A stretch of DNA of 44,715 nt from RGIG5612 sp045598285 (lineage in GTDB: Bacteria > Bacillota > Clostridia > Lachnospirales > Lachnospiraceae), in assembly GCA_045598285.1 (NCBI GenBank), contig JAZLLU010000003.1, positions 1 to 44,715 on the forward strand, written 5' to 3'. Below, one piece after another: positions 32,937 to 42,644 of this stretch. The position numbers and the translations under genes were made by a program. The notes beneath the pieces were generated by a model. It saw nothing but the letters and a program-made list of their open reading frames with translations. It did no database searches and was not told where the DNA came from. Positions within the stretch are counted from its first letter, which is position 1. Every line of letters begins with the position of its first letter.

Positions 32937-34352
32937 ATGAAGAAAAAAATCATAGGAATAATTTTAACTCTGACAATGGTTTTAACAATGCTTCCAGCAT
33001 TGGCATTGCCAACAAAGGCAGAAGAGCGTCTTACTGTATATAAATCTGATGGAAAAACACTAGCTCAGCCCATGGAAGATTATTCAGAAACGGAAGACAT
33101 GCCAATTGGTGGAGGAGCGTCTTTTACAAATATAACAATTTATAAATCAGATCTGGTAATTAAAGGCACATTACAAAATGGGAAAATTGTTATAAACCCA
33201 GGTGTTGATAAAATTACGCTTGATGGCGTGAAAATAATTCCAACAAAGAGATGGGGAGAAGTAGCTGCAATACAATCAAATTCCGAAGATCTTACTATTA
33301 ACCTTTTAGGAGAAAATCAGTTAGGCAACACAGTTGAGTATGAAGAAGACGAAACGGCAAGTGAAGATTATTTCTTAAATTATGGAATAGTATCGAATTC
33401 CAATATAACTTTCGCTGGGCCGAAAACTGCAAGTCTTAAAATATATGATTGTGGATCAGGAGTTAAAAGCGAGGAAGGTGAAACTAATAAAATTATTTTT
33501 GGTGAAGATTTTGCTGGAACAGTAAAGATTGAACATTGGGGAAATAATTATGCTGCAATTAATTCGGATGGAGATATTGAAATATTAGGTGGAGAAGTTA
33601 TTGTTAATGCCTACGGCGACGGAGGAATTTGCAGTGAACAAAACACTACTATAAAAAATGATGCTATCGTGAATGTATATTCGCGTAATAATTCTGCTAT
33701 GATTATAGAAGAAAATCTGTATGTTGGTGACAATGCAAAAGTTACAGCACGCTCTGACAGTGATGGGCAGTCAACAATTAGTGCTGAAAATGTTTCTATA
33801 GATGGAAAAGCAGATTTTTCGGCAACTTCAAGTCAGGAGATGAATGCACTTCTAGTAGAAGATGGAAAAGTAGAGATTTTATCATCAGGCTCTATAAAAT
33901 TTAGCTCAAAAGATGCGATAGCATTAGAAGCAAATGAATTAATTATTGGTAAAGATGTTAAAGATATTGTTTTATATGGTTCCAAAGAGATATCATTTGG
34001 CGCAGTACTGATTTATGAAGAACCGGAAGATTTCCCAGAGAACCTCTTAGTATATGGTGGAGTAAATGTGGATTCTGATTTTAAGCTAGAAGATATCATG
34101 AAAGAAAAAAATAAAGCCAAAATAGATAAATTGGAATTCGAGGATAGAGAGGGGGACACCCACATTGTATATACTTGCTTTGTTGGAGATGAGATTGCAA
34201 ACGCTTTAGTTATTAGAAACGTAGAAGAGCCAACAACACCAGAGAACCCAAAAACTGAAGATACAAACTCAATGCTTATGTGGATCGTTCTTGGCCTTGC
34301 ATCACTCGCAATAGCAGCAGGAATCTTACTTTCTAAAAAGCAAAAGAATTAA
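32937..34352 (+). CDS. Wall-anchored beta-rich surface protein, paralogue 1
   Basis: A 471-residue protein. The signal peptide MKKKIIGIILTLTMVLTMLP...ALPTKA is shared with all members. The mature part is rich in short beta strands with repeated N-I-T-F / S-L-K-I-Y / D-I-E-I-L-G-G patterns, resembling parallel beta-helix 'carbohydrate-binding domain-containing' (DUF4353-like) proteins. The C-terminus has NPKTEDTNS, a hydrophobic helix and KKQKN, a sortase sorting signal. The ATG at 32937 aligns with the family start; ATG 32928 is in frame but lies too close to the ribosome site. No sortase gene is in the window. The promoter carries a poly-G tract. Confidence 0.7.
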   Translation: MKKKIIGIILTLTMVLTMLPALALPTKAEERLTVYKSDGKTLAQPMEDYSETEDMPIGGGASFTNITIYKSDLVIKGTLQNGKIVINPGVDKITLDGVKIIPTKRWGEVAAIQSNSEDLTINLLGENQLGNTVEYEEDETASEDYFLNYGIVSNSNITFAGPKTASLKIYDCGSGVKSEEGETNKIIFGEDFAGTVKIEHWGNNYAAINSDGDIEILGGEVIVNAYGDGGICSEQNTTIKNDAIVNVYSRNNSAMIIEENLYVGDNAKVTARSDSDGQSTISAENVSIDGKADFSATSSQEMNALLVEDGKVEILSSGSIKFSSKDAIALEANELIIGKDVKDIVLYGSKEISFGAVLIYEEPEDFPENLLVYGGVNVDSDFKLEDIMKEKNKAKIDKLEFEDREGDTHIVYTCFVGDEIANALVIRNVEEPTTPENPKTEDTNSMLMWIVLGLASLAIAAGILLSKKQKN

Positions 34353-34404
34353 ACAAAAAACCTAAATAGCCCCACAAAAAATCTGGGCAGATAATAAAAT
34401 ACAT

Positions 34405-34430
34405 AAGGGTGCCGAAAATTCGGCGCCCTT
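34405..34430 (+). terminator. Terminator of paralogue 1
   Basis: AAGGGTGCCG / CGGCGCCCTT stem followed by T residues. Confidence 0.8.
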
Positions 34431-34592
34431 TTTATGTTTTTAAAAATCCACAACATATAGTTGTATTTACTTATTCTAATTCCGTATATAGTGGCAATTT
34501 CATAGATAATGTCAGTCCAACATGATAAACTAAAACTAATTATTTGCATATATTAATAAATAAAAGAACTACTTATAAGGAAGGACATGAAG

Positions 34593-35969
34593 ATGAAGAA
34601 GAAAATTATAGGTATTATTTTGACGGCAGTTATGGTTTTAACTATGCTTCCAGCATTGGCATTGCCAACAAAGGCAGGAATAGCCAACTCACATCAATTA
34701 GAAGTATGGAAAGATGGAGAGAAAATTGCTGAAGGAGAGGATTATACGTGGGCGGAAAATAAGCTTAGAATCTTGAACTCCGGTTTAACAATTAAAGGTA
34801 GCACAAATTGCGAGTATATTTGGATTGGAAAAAACGCAAGTAATGTTACATTAGAGAATTTGAATATTATTCCTGATGAAGAAACATCTAAAATTCAGAA
34901 AGCAATAGAATATGATGGTCAAAAACTTGAGATTAAACTCAAAGGTAAGAATACAATCGGGGTAGATCCTTCAAACCAAGCAAGAGCTACAGTTTTACAA
35001 GCAATATACAGTGATAAAGCTGCTGACATAAAAATTACAAGTATTGATAATGCAAGCCTTAATATTTATACGTTTAACCAAGCAATTTATAATGTATCGA
35101 ATGAAGCGATATTTGATATAGGCGACATCGAGATTGTAGGTGGCACATATAATATTAAAACTAGTATGAAAAACAAAGGTTATGGAATTGTGGCTAACAA
35201 CAAGCTTCTTATAAAGGACGCAAATGTAACAATAAAATCCGTCAACGTTGCATTAGGAGCACAAGCTGAATTAAAAATATGCGGACAATCAAATGTAAAA
35301 GTCTGGTCAAATGTTGAAAAAAAGAAATTAAAAGAAAGCGCTAATGAAGTTAGTAGTGCTCCTAAAATTGATGCGACGGCAGCAGTTTATATAATCGGGG
35401 GGGGTATATCTATAGAAGACAAATCACAGTTTTCTGTTGAGGCAGTTGGAATAAATGCATGTGCACTTTTGGCGTTTGGAAATTTAGATATAACTACTTC
35501 CGGGGAAGTAAATTTAAAATCTAAAACGCATGTAGCGGCAGCCATTATGGAAGATATGAAAATCGGTGAGAACGCCAACGTTGTTATGCACGGTTCATAC
35601 GATGTACCTGAATCAGACATAAAATTTGGTGCACTTGCATGCGTAGGTGAAGTTGAAATTCCTGAAGAACTTTTATTATACGGCGCAGAAAACGCAGAAT
35701 ATGAGTTCGATAAAACACTTATCACTGCGCCAGCAGACATAATGACCATAGAGGATTCATTTATGGTTTCCACTAAAGAAATAAAAAATTGCAAAACATG
35801 TTCCGTAAAAAAAGACGGTGAAGATGTAAGAGCAAATACGCTTGTGATAAAGGCACCTAAAGTTCCTGAAACAGGCGATACAAACTCGATGATTCTTTGG
35901 ATCGTTCTTGGCCTTGTATCACTTGTAATAGCAGCAGGAATCTTCGTTTCTAGAAAACAAAGAGACTAA
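34593..35969 (+). CDS. Wall-anchored beta-rich surface protein, paralogue 2
   Basis: A 458-residue family member with the common signal peptide, the beta-strand repeat body and the sorting signal VPETGDTNS + helix + SRKQRD. This is the only copy with a glycine at the fifth motif position, as in classical LPxTG. The start at 34593 gives proper spacing from AAGGAAGG; ATG 34587 is too close. It lacks the poly-G promoter; a weak TTGTAT/18 bp/TATATA promoter lies at 34461-34490. It probably heads a three-gene unit with paralogues 3 and 4, separated by only about 80 bp each. Confidence 0.7.
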   Translation: MKKKIIGIILTAVMVLTMLPALALPTKAGIANSHQLEVWKDGEKIAEGEDYTWAENKLRILNSGLTIKGSTNCEYIWIGKNASNVTLENLNIIPDEETSKIQKAIEYDGQKLEIKLKGKNTIGVDPSNQARATVLQAIYSDKAADIKITSIDNASLNIYTFNQAIYNVSNEAIFDIGDIEIVGGTYNIKTSMKNKGYGIVANNKLLIKDANVTIKSVNVALGAQAELKICGQSNVKVWSNVEKKKLKESANEVSSAPKIDATAAVYIIGGGISIEDKSQFSVEAVGINACALLAFGNLDITTSGEVNLKSKTHVAAAIMEDMKIGENANVVMHGSYDVPESDIKFGALACVGEVEIPEELLLYGAENAEYEFDKTLITAPADIMTIEDSFMVSTKEIKNCKTCSVKKDGEDVRANTLVIKAPKVPETGDTNSMILWIVLGLVSLVIAAGIFVSRKQRD

Positions 35970-35980
35970 TAAAATATTAA

Positions 35981-36009
35981 AAAGGGCCCAATCTTTGATT
36001 GTGGCCTTT
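35981..36009 (+). terminator. Imperfect hairpin between paralogues 2 and 3
   Basis: AAAGGGCCCAATC pairs imperfectly with GATTGTGGCCTTT. It is a degenerate relative of the hairpin at 37586-37614 and lacks a strong T tail, so it may only attenuate transcription. Confidence 0.45.
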
Positions 36010-36047
36010 AACTATAGATATACGACATACTAAGGAAGGGACGAAAC

Positions 36048-37574
36048 ATGAAAAAGAAAATTATAGGAATAATTTTAACAGTAACTATGGTATTGACTTT
36101 GCTTCCAGTGATGGCATTGCCATCTTTAGCGCGTACTGCAGTGGGAGGAGTACATGTTCTCAAAGTTTATAAGGGAGAACAAGAGCTTGTAGAAGATGGT
36201 AAAAATTACTATTGGGAGGAGAATGAACTATACATACTTCAATCAGGATTAACAGTTAAGGGAAATTCTTATCACACGCCTGAGACAATTAATATTGGTG
36301 GCGAAGTAACCTCAATCACTTTCGAAAATGTACAAATTTATCCAGATGAGACTAGCCTGTTCCAGGCTGTAATATCGTATTCTGATAATCTCACAATTAA
36401 TTTAATGGGAAATAACCAGTTTGGAGATTATATCAATACAACAGATACATGGAGTGAGAAGAGTGTTATTAATCATGGAATAATAGCACAAAACTTGACT
36501 TTTACAGGAAGCGGAAATCTTACTATATATGCTCAACATAGAGCTATTTTTGCAAATGAGATGTCGAGACCGGTTAAATTTGCATTACCAATAGAAGAAA
36601 CGGTAGAAAGCGCTCTACCTGAAGAAAGTGAAGAACCTGAATATAATATTACATTCGCTGATAGTTTTAATGGAAATATAAAAATAAGACAAAATGGAAA
36701 CATTGCTTATACAATAGGAAAGAGTGAAGGCGAAGGAGAAAGCATTTTACCGGATAGTTTAATACAAACTACTGCATTGTATGCAAATGGCGATTTAGAA
36801 ATACTTAGTGGTACATTCGACATTGTTAGCTATAACGGCACAGGTATTGGTGCGGAAGGAAATTTGACAATAGGTGGCGATGCAGATGTTAAAGTAACGA
36901 CAGGCGATAATTCAACAACTAAAGTACGTTCAAAAAGATTATTTGGGGTTGTTGCTGGCGAATATTTTTCAATCAAAGATACAGCGAAGGTTACAATACT
37001 CGAACAAGGTAATGCCATAGCAGCAAGAGCATTTGGCGATTTTATAATAAGCTCTTCTAACCCAATTTCGATTAAAGCATTAAACAATGTTGGAGTACTT
37101 GTTTATGGTAAATTTACAGTTAAAGAAAGTGCAAAAGATGTTGTTTTGTATGGTTCAAACCTAAATATTTTACCTGAAATAGAAGGCAACTATAATGAGA
37201 GAGGCGCAGTAGTTAGCTTCCAGGAATTCGATATTAGTAAAAAACTCATAACGCGCGTTGGTACAGTAAGTTCTGAAAAATTCAATGCAGACGATGTTAA
37301 AGGCGAACTTAAAGTAGCGCTTGTAAAAATGCCAGAAGAGCCAGAAACACCTACAGAAAAACTAGCATTAACTGCTAACACCGATTTAAGACTACCAGAA
37401 TTCTATACATGTTATGTAAGCGATACTGGCAAAGTAGCTAATGCGTTAGTAATTAGAGCAGCTAAGAACCCTGAAACTGCAGATACAAGTGCAATGCTGA
37501 TTTGGGCATTCGCAGGTCTTGCAGCTTTAGCATTAGCAGCAGGCATCTTAGTTTCTAGAAAACAAAGAGATTAA
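36048..37574 (+). CDS. Wall-anchored beta-rich surface protein, paralogue 3
   Basis: A 508-residue member. The signal peptide ends MALPSLA. The body shows the repeat pattern NLTFTGSGNLTIYAQHRAIF, DLEILSGTFDIVSYNG and KDVVLYGS typical of the family. The sorting signal is NPETADTSA, a hydrophobic helix and SRKQRD. It is preceded by AAGGAAGGGA and closely follows paralogue 2, so it is probably co-transcribed. The central region shares little exact sequence with its neighbours, unlike its two ends. Confidence 0.7.
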   Translation: MKKKIIGIILTVTMVLTLLPVMALPSLARTAVGGVHVLKVYKGEQELVEDGKNYYWEENELYILQSGLTVKGNSYHTPETINIGGEVTSITFENVQIYPDETSLFQAVISYSDNLTINLMGNNQFGDYINTTDTWSEKSVINHGIIAQNLTFTGSGNLTIYAQHRAIFANEMSRPVKFALPIEETVESALPEESEEPEYNITFADSFNGNIKIRQNGNIAYTIGKSEGEGESILPDSLIQTTALYANGDLEILSGTFDIVSYNGTGIGAEGNLTIGGDADVKVTTGDNSTTKVRSKRLFGVVAGEYFSIKDTAKVTILEQGNAIAARAFGDFIISSSNPISIKALNNVGVLVYGKFTVKESAKDVVLYGSNLNILPEIEGNYNERGAVVSFQEFDISKKLITRVGTVSSEKFNADDVKGELKVALVKMPEEPETPTEKLALTANTDLRLPEFYTCYVSDTGKVANALVIRAAKNPETADTSAMLIWAFAGLAALALAAGILVSRKQRD

Positions 37575-37585
37575 AAAAATATTAA

Positions 37586-37614
37586 AAAGGCCACAATTTT
37601 CGATTGTGGCCTTT
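37586..37614 (+). terminator. Hairpin between paralogues 3 and 4
   Basis: A perfect 12-bp stem, AAAGGCCACAAT (37586-37597) with ATTGTGGCCTTT (37603-37614), followed by AACTAT rather than a long T run. It may act as an attenuator. Confidence 0.6.
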
Positions 37615-37652
37615 AACTATAGATATACGACATGCTAAGAAAGGGACGAAAC

Positions 37653-38746
37653 ATGAAAAAGAAAATTATAGGTATTATTTTGACGGCGGCAATGGTACTA
37701 ACCTTACTCCCAGTTTTCGCATTGCCAACAAAGGCAGAAAATAACCTTGTTGTTAAAAAAGATGGAAAATAATAGAAGAAGGTGCTGATTATGAATGGGA
37801 GCTTGGAAAAGACAGTTATGCATTAAAGATAAAAAGTTCGGGACTAGCACTTTCGGGAACAATTGAAGATCCTATTATATTGAGCGAAAATGTTGATAGC
37901 ATCACGCTTGATGGATTATCTATTATCCCAACAAGTGATTTGGATTATGGAATATATACTGCCAATGCGAATGGAACAGTTACAATTACTCTAAAAAATG
38001 ATAACCAAATTGGAAATTATCTTAGACAAGATCCTATAAACCCAGATGGTGAGAACTTCATTATCGATACGGGAATTGATGGGTTAAACTTAGATTTTAA
38101 AGGAGACGGAAGTCTTACTATTTATGGTCAGAAGCGAGCAATCACAGCAGGAATAGATGGAAGAGACGGAAAAACTTTCGATATTACATTCACGGATTCT
38201 TTTAGTGGAGAGTTAATAGTAAGACAATGGGGAGGCTGCGATGTGCCAATGGCCTTGCTTGCGACTGGCAAGATTAATTTCTATGGCGGAAAGTTTTCTA
38301 TTATAAGTAACGCTGGCTTAGGAATTGCTGGTTGGAACGGTATCAATATTGGAGAAGGCATTGAACAAATTGTTTCATATGGAAACCTGCCGTTTTCTGA
38401 TGAACAAATAGCAGGCTCAATGATATGGGTGGAAAACGAAAAAAACATCAATGTTTCACCAAAACTTTTAATGTTTGGTAAAGCTAAAGTAGATGCTGAC
38501 TTTGAAGAAAGTGAGATTGATGAGTCGGTTGAAATAACCAAACTTGAAGACGTAGGGGGAGATACTCCATATTTTACTTATATTACAAAAAATGGACTTG
38601 CAAAAGCGATTTTAATTAAACATAAAGATGAACCTAAGAACCCTGAAACTAAAGACACAAGTGAAATGCTTATCTGGGCATTTGCAGGCCTTGCAGCACT
38701 CGCAGTAGCAGCAGGAATCTTAGTTTCTAGAAAACAAAGAGATTAA
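37653..38746 (+). pseudogene. Frameshifted surface paralogue 4
   Basis: The reading frame opens normally at 37653 with the family signal peptide but meets TAA at 37770 after 39 codons (VVKKDGK-stop). Adding one base near the A-run at 37766-37769 restores the frame, giving GKIIEEGADYEWE and continuing to 38746, where NPETKDTSE, the helix and SRKQRD are intact. Without the shift it would be about 364 residues, the shortest member. It may be a true pseudogene, an off state of a slippery A-tract, or a sequencing error. An internal start at 37880 would lack a signal peptide. Confidence 0.8.
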
Positions 38747-38850
38747 ACCTACAATTTCTAAAAATATGAATTAGAATCTAAGGCACATAATAAAAACATA
38801 AGTCATAATCAAACAACAAAAATTTAAGACACAATTAAACAACATAATTG

Positions 38851-38877
38851 CAAGGTGGCGGATCCCCCGCCACCTTG
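38851..38877 (+). terminator. Terminator of the paralogue 2-4 unit
   Basis: CAAGGTGGCGG / CCGCCACCTTG stem with an ATCCC loop and a T tail. Confidence 0.9.
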
Positions 38878-38994
38878 TTTTTGCCGTCAAAATATATGAA
38901 ATTGATGGTAGAAATAATAAATATGTGACCATCTTTGCTTGCCTTAATAATCCCAAGATATTGACAAAAAATTTAAAAAACTTAGCATATATAG

Positions 38995-39023
38995 TGGAAA
39001 TCGGGGGGGAACTGTGATATACT
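38995..39023 (+). promoter_or_regulatory. Poly-G promoter of paralogue 5 (G7, 17-bp spacer)
   Basis: TGGAAA (38995-39000), spacer of 17 bp containing seven G (39003-39009), then extended -10 TGA-TATACT (39018-39023). This is the copy with optimal spacing. A TTGACA at 38961 has no well-placed -10 partner. Confidence 0.5.
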
Positions 39024-39083
39024 AACTCCGTATAAATGTAAAACATAGATATATTATCTTACTATTTTAGAAAGGGACGAAAC

Positions 39084-40610
39084 ATGAAAAAGAAAATTAT
39101 AGGAATAATTTTAACTCTAACAATGGTTTTAACCTTGCTCCCAGCATTTGCACTGCCAACAAAGGCCGATAGTGCAGTTACTAAAGCTTGGGAGATAAAA
39201 AAAGCTAACGGCGAGTATGCAAAACAAGGGTCTGATGGGGAGTATGATTGTAAAACAGATGAAAACGGCTTTACATACGTAGATATTGGTTCGTCAGATT
39301 TAGTAATTTCTGGGGTTTTGGTGGGTAGTATACGCCTAAACAGGAGCGTTACGAAAGTCACATTTAAGAATTTGAAAATCCTTCCAGATGATAAATATTA
39401 TATGGATAATCCAGCAGTGTTTTCATACAGTGAAACAGTTGAAATTGTACTTGAAGGAAAAAACTATATAGGAGAATCTTCGGAAGATAAAAATATTTTC
39501 CCTAGGGGGATTGAAGGACAAAATTTAACTTTTAGTGGAAACGGAAATCTTGATATTTACAGTTTGGATGCTGCAATAAGCGTACACACAATTTGGGATA
39601 ACGAAAGCGAAGGAGAGGAAGAAGGAAAAAATTTAACATTCAATCTCCAAGGAGATGGAAAAGTTAAAGTTGTTCAATGCGAATCACCACAAGCAATAAG
39701 AGAAAAAAGGGAAGAATCAGCGCCAAAAGGAGAAAGAACAGTTAGCGCGCCATTAGACTCGATAATAGGAGCCAGTAAAGCTGTGGGACATTTCATAGAT
39801 GGTACTATATATGCAGATGGTGATATTAATATTAAAGACGGCAAATTAGAAGTTATAAATAATTTAAGCGGAGAAAGATTTTATAAAGAAGGTCGGTTTA
39901 GAGTTTTTGCAGGACTTGCAGCAGAGGGCGACATAAATATTAGTACTGCGAAAACAGTTTCTGTTAAGTCATATTATGGAATCGCAGCAGCAGCGTTAGG
40001 CGATGTGACAATTGATAAAAATGTTAAAGACCTTATTTTATATGGTTCATTAGAAGAAGAATTGATGAGTCTAGGAGCACTAGCATCTGCAGGAACAATT
40101 ACTAACAACTCAGGAAATAAATTGCTCGGTGGCGTTGTCAAAGGTCCAGACTTTACAGAAAAAGATCTTGGCACGGTTAAAGAGGAAAAAATATCATTGG
40201 CAAAAAAAATAGAAGAGTTAGAAAAAAATAAAAACCTAGAAGAGGCCAATGTAGAAGAAGGAAGCGTAGATTCTGAAACCGCAGAAGCACCAAAAGTAAT
40301 AGAAGAACAAGTAGAGAATCTTCCAGAGACAACGGAAGTAGTAGAAAAGCCTATATCTTTTCAAGCAACGATGGTGGAACTTTCTTCATTAGATGAATCA
40401 TTTTCAATTGTAGGTGAGAGTTCTAAATTAGATATGACAATAACCACATACACTGTTGACGGGGAAGTAGCAAATGCTCTTATGATTAAAGCTCCTGATA
40501 AAAACCCTGAAACTGAAGATACAAGTGCAATGCTGATCTGGGCGTTCGCAGGTCTTGCAGCTTTAGCAGTAGCAGCTGGCATCTTAGTTTCTAGAAAACA
40601 AAGAGATTAA
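39084..40610 (+). CDS. Wall-anchored beta-rich surface protein, paralogue 5
   Basis: A 508-residue member with its own poly-G promoter and terminator. It has the standard signal peptide and a beta-repeat body (NLTFSGNGNLDIYS, DINIKDGKLEVINN, DLILYGS). It then carries an acidic, Glu-rich linker of about 60 residues (KIEELEKNKNLEEANVEEGS region) absent from the other copies, and the sorting signal NPETEDTSA + helix + SRKQRD. The linker could extend the domain from the wall. The ribosome site is AAAGGGA. Confidence 0.7.
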   Translation: MKKKIIGIILTLTMVLTLLPAFALPTKADSAVTKAWEIKKANGEYAKQGSDGEYDCKTDENGFTYVDIGSSDLVISGVLVGSIRLNRSVTKVTFKNLKILPDDKYYMDNPAVFSYSETVEIVLEGKNYIGESSEDKNIFPRGIEGQNLTFSGNGNLDIYSLDAAISVHTIWDNESEGEEEGKNLTFNLQGDGKVKVVQCESPQAIREKREESAPKGERTVSAPLDSIIGASKAVGHFIDGTIYADGDINIKDGKLEVINNLSGERFYKEGRFRVFAGLAAEGDINISTAKTVSVKSYYGIAAAALGDVTIDKNVKDLILYGSLEEELMSLGALASAGTITNNSGNKLLGGVVKGPDFTEKDLGTVKEEKISLAKKIEELEKNKNLEEANVEEGSVDSETAEAPKVIEEQVENLPETTEVVEKPISFQATMVELSSLDESFSIVGESSKLDMTITTYTVDGEVANALMIKAPDKNPETEDTSAMLIWAFAGLAALAVAAGILVSRKQRD

Positions 40611-40668
40611 ACTTACAATTTCCAAAATACGAATTAGGATCTAAGGCACAATAAAATAATAAACTTTT

Positions 40669-40695
40669 CAAGGTGGCGGACTTTTCGCCACCTTG
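40669..40695 (+). terminator. Terminator of paralogue 5
   Basis: CAAGGTGGCG / CGCCACCTTG stem with a GACTTTT loop and a T6 tail. Confidence 0.9.
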
Positions 40696-40813
40696 TTTTT
40701 TGCAGTCAAAATATATGAAATTGATGGTAGAAATAATAAATATATACCAATCTTTGCTTGCCTTAATAATCCCAAGATATTGAGAAAAAATTAAAAAAAC
40801 TTAGCATATATAG

Positions 40814-40843
40814 TGGAAATCGGGGGGGGAACTGTGATATACT
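40814..40843 (+). promoter_or_regulatory. Poly-G promoter of paralogue 6 (G8, 18-bp spacer)
   Basis: TGGAAA (40814-40819), 18-bp spacer containing eight G (40822-40829), extended -10 TGA-TATACT (40838-40843). Confidence 0.5.
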
Positions 40844-40903
40844 AACTCCGTATAAATGTAAAACATAGATGTACTATCTTACTATTTTAGAAAGGGACGA
40901 AAC

Positions 40904-42364
40904 ATGAAAAAGAAAATTATAGGAATAATTTTAACTCTAACAATGGTTTTAACCTTGCTCCCAGCATTTGCATTGCCAGTAAAAGCAGATGGAGATGCTG
41001 AACGAGAAACAGCAGAGCTAGTTGCAACAAAAAGCAATTGTCCATTTGCAGTTTATAAGGTTGATGGAAAAAATCAAATTCCGGCTACTCCGTGGGATGA
41101 TGAACAAGATACAGGTGACTATGAATGGGGTGATGAAAATAGTACATTATACATTTATAGTTCAGACTTAATTGTTACTATGGCATCGGGAGTAACAGAA
41201 CCAGCAAATGCGACAATCAATATACCTTATAAAGAAGGAGGTGGAAGAACTCCTGTAGAAAAAATTACATTCAAAAACCTAAACATTGTTTATAAAGTTA
41301 ATGTTGAAGAAAAAAAGTCGTCGTTTAGAACAATAGTAGACGTACGTTCACCAGAAATGGAAATAAATCTTGTAGGAAATAATCAGATTGTAGACATAAA
41401 TAAGAGGCCTATAACAAATTGGTATAGTGATGATAATGGTGTCATTACAGGATATAACTTAACGTTCACTGGTGATGGAAATCTTAATATCGAATGCAGC
41501 GGAGTAGCAATAAACGCGATGGAGATAATGCCTGATGAGTATATAGAAGGTAGAGGAGAACCAACTGACATAACATTTAATGGAACAGGCGAAGTGAAAG
41601 TCAAACAATGTTTATATGAGGAACTAGATGATTTTGCAAAGGAAGAAGTTGCTTTATCTTTTGAAGGTCAACCATATGTTTTATATAAAGGAAGGCATTC
41701 CGGAAGACAAAACGGAGCAGTAGCAGCAACTGGAAATATCAATGTAAATAATGGTTCGTTAAATGTCATCTCTAAGAAAGCTAATCAAGAAACAAGTATT
41801 AATATGGGGAATCATGCAGTTGTTGCAAATAAAAAGTTAGTTATTAACACACCGTATGATGTAAGTATTAAATCAGAAAGTGGTGTAGCAGCAGTTGGTA
41901 TAGAAGAAGTAATTATTGGTAAAAACGCTAAAAACATTACATTAGTTGGATACTATGAAGAAAAAAGCATGGAAGTGGGAGCATTAGTCAGTTTAAAAGA
42001 ACCAAGTATTCCTAAAACATTTACAGTTGTAGGCAGCAAAGATCAAGAATTTGTTATTGATTCAACTCAACTTAAGACCGCAAGTTTTGAGAAAGTTAAC
42101 GTTAAGGATGAAGAACCAAAAAAAGTAGTATTAGCGGAAGGAGCATTAGGTAAAACTTATAGCGGGGAAGAAGACCCAGAAGAAATAGATAGTGTCTACA
42201 CTTGCTTTGCAGGAGATGAGGTTGCAAAAACACTTGTAATTAAAGCGCCTGATAAAAACCCTGAAACTAAAGACACAAGTGCAATGCTGATTTGGGCGTT
42301 CGCAGGCCTTGCAGCTTTAGCAGTAGCAGCAGGCATCTTAGTTTCAAGAAAACAAAGAGATTAA
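40904..42364 (+). CDS. Wall-anchored beta-rich surface protein, paralogue 6
   Basis: A 486-residue member with its own promoter and terminator. After the shared signal peptide (ending ALPVKA) it has a unique N-terminal stretch of about 60 residues, then the beta-repeat body (NLTFTGDGNLNIECSG, NINVNNGSLNVIS, KNITLVGY). The end is NPETKDTSA + helix + SRKQRD. Its first 30 codons are almost identical to those of paralogues 5 and 7, while the centre is highly diverged. Confidence 0.7.
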   Translation: MKKKIIGIILTLTMVLTLLPAFALPVKADGDAERETAELVATKSNCPFAVYKVDGKNQIPATPWDDEQDTGDYEWGDENSTLYIYSSDLIVTMASGVTEPANATINIPYKEGGGRTPVEKITFKNLNIVYKVNVEEKKSSFRTIVDVRSPEMEINLVGNNQIVDINKRPITNWYSDDNGVITGYNLTFTGDGNLNIECSGVAINAMEIMPDEYIEGRGEPTDITFNGTGEVKVKQCLYEELDDFAKEEVALSFEGQPYVLYKGRHSGRQNGAVAATGNINVNNGSLNVISKKANQETSINMGNHAVVANKKLVINTPYDVSIKSESGVAAVGIEEVIIGKNAKNITLVGYYEEKSMEVGALVSLKEPSIPKTFTVVGSKDQEFVIDSTQLKTASFEKVNVKDEEPKKVVLAEGALGKTYSGEEDPEEIDSVYTCFAGDEVAKTLVIKAPDKNPETKDTSAMLIWAFAGLAALAVAAGILVSRKQRD

Positions 42365-42469
42365 ACTTACAATTTCTAAAAATACGAATTAGAATCTAAG
42401 GAACATAATAAAAACATAAGACATAATCAAACAACAAAAATTTAAGACACAATTAAACAACATAATTGA

Positions 42470-42494
42470 AAGGTGGCGGATCCCCCGCCACCTT
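42470..42494 (+). terminator. Terminator of paralogue 6
   Basis: AAGGTGGCGG / CCGCCACCTT stem with an ATCCC loop, then G and T6. Confidence 0.9.
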
Positions 42495-42613
42495 GTTTTT
42501 TGCATTCAAAATATATGAAATTGATGGTAGAAATAATAAAACAGAACCTTTCTTTGATGATTTGATAAATCCCAAGATATTGAGAAAAAATTAAAAAAAC
42601 TTAGCATATGTAG

Positions 42614-42644
42614 TGGAAAGCGGGGGGGGGAACTGTGATATACT
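42614..42644 (+). promoter_or_regulatory. Poly-G promoter of paralogue 7 (G9, 19-bp spacer)
   Basis: TGGAAA (42614-42619), 19-bp spacer containing nine G (42622-42630), extended -10 TGA-TATACT (42639-42644). This is the longest spacer of the four, so probably the weakest promoter. Confidence 0.5.

Larger units (their letters stand above)
38747..39083 (+). repeat. Duplicated intergenic module between paralogues 4 and 5
   Basis: The 3' part (ATCTAAGGCACATAATAAAAA..., hairpin terminator) and the 5' part (GTCAAAATATATGAAATTGA..., CCCAAGATATTGA, poly-G promoter) recur almost unchanged at 42365-42704, partly at 40611-40903, and the ends at 32800-32936 and 44073-44206. It holds no gene. These modules show that the tandem copies arose by duplication of whole promoter-gene-terminator units. 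Confidence 0.8.
40611..40903 (+). repeat. Duplicated intergenic module between paralogues 5 and 6
   Basis: A shorter version of the 38747-39083 module: the CATAAGTCATAATCAAACAA part is missing and the terminator loop differs. The region from CAGTCAAAATATATGAAATT to the ribosome site is nearly identical to it. There is no gene. Confidence 0.8.

Noticed and set aside
38961..38990. TTGACA at 38961 as the -35 box of paralogue 5
   Set aside because: No -10 hexamer lies 16-18 bp downstream, and the other copies have TTGAGA at this position; the TGGAAA/TATACT pair is conserved in all four.
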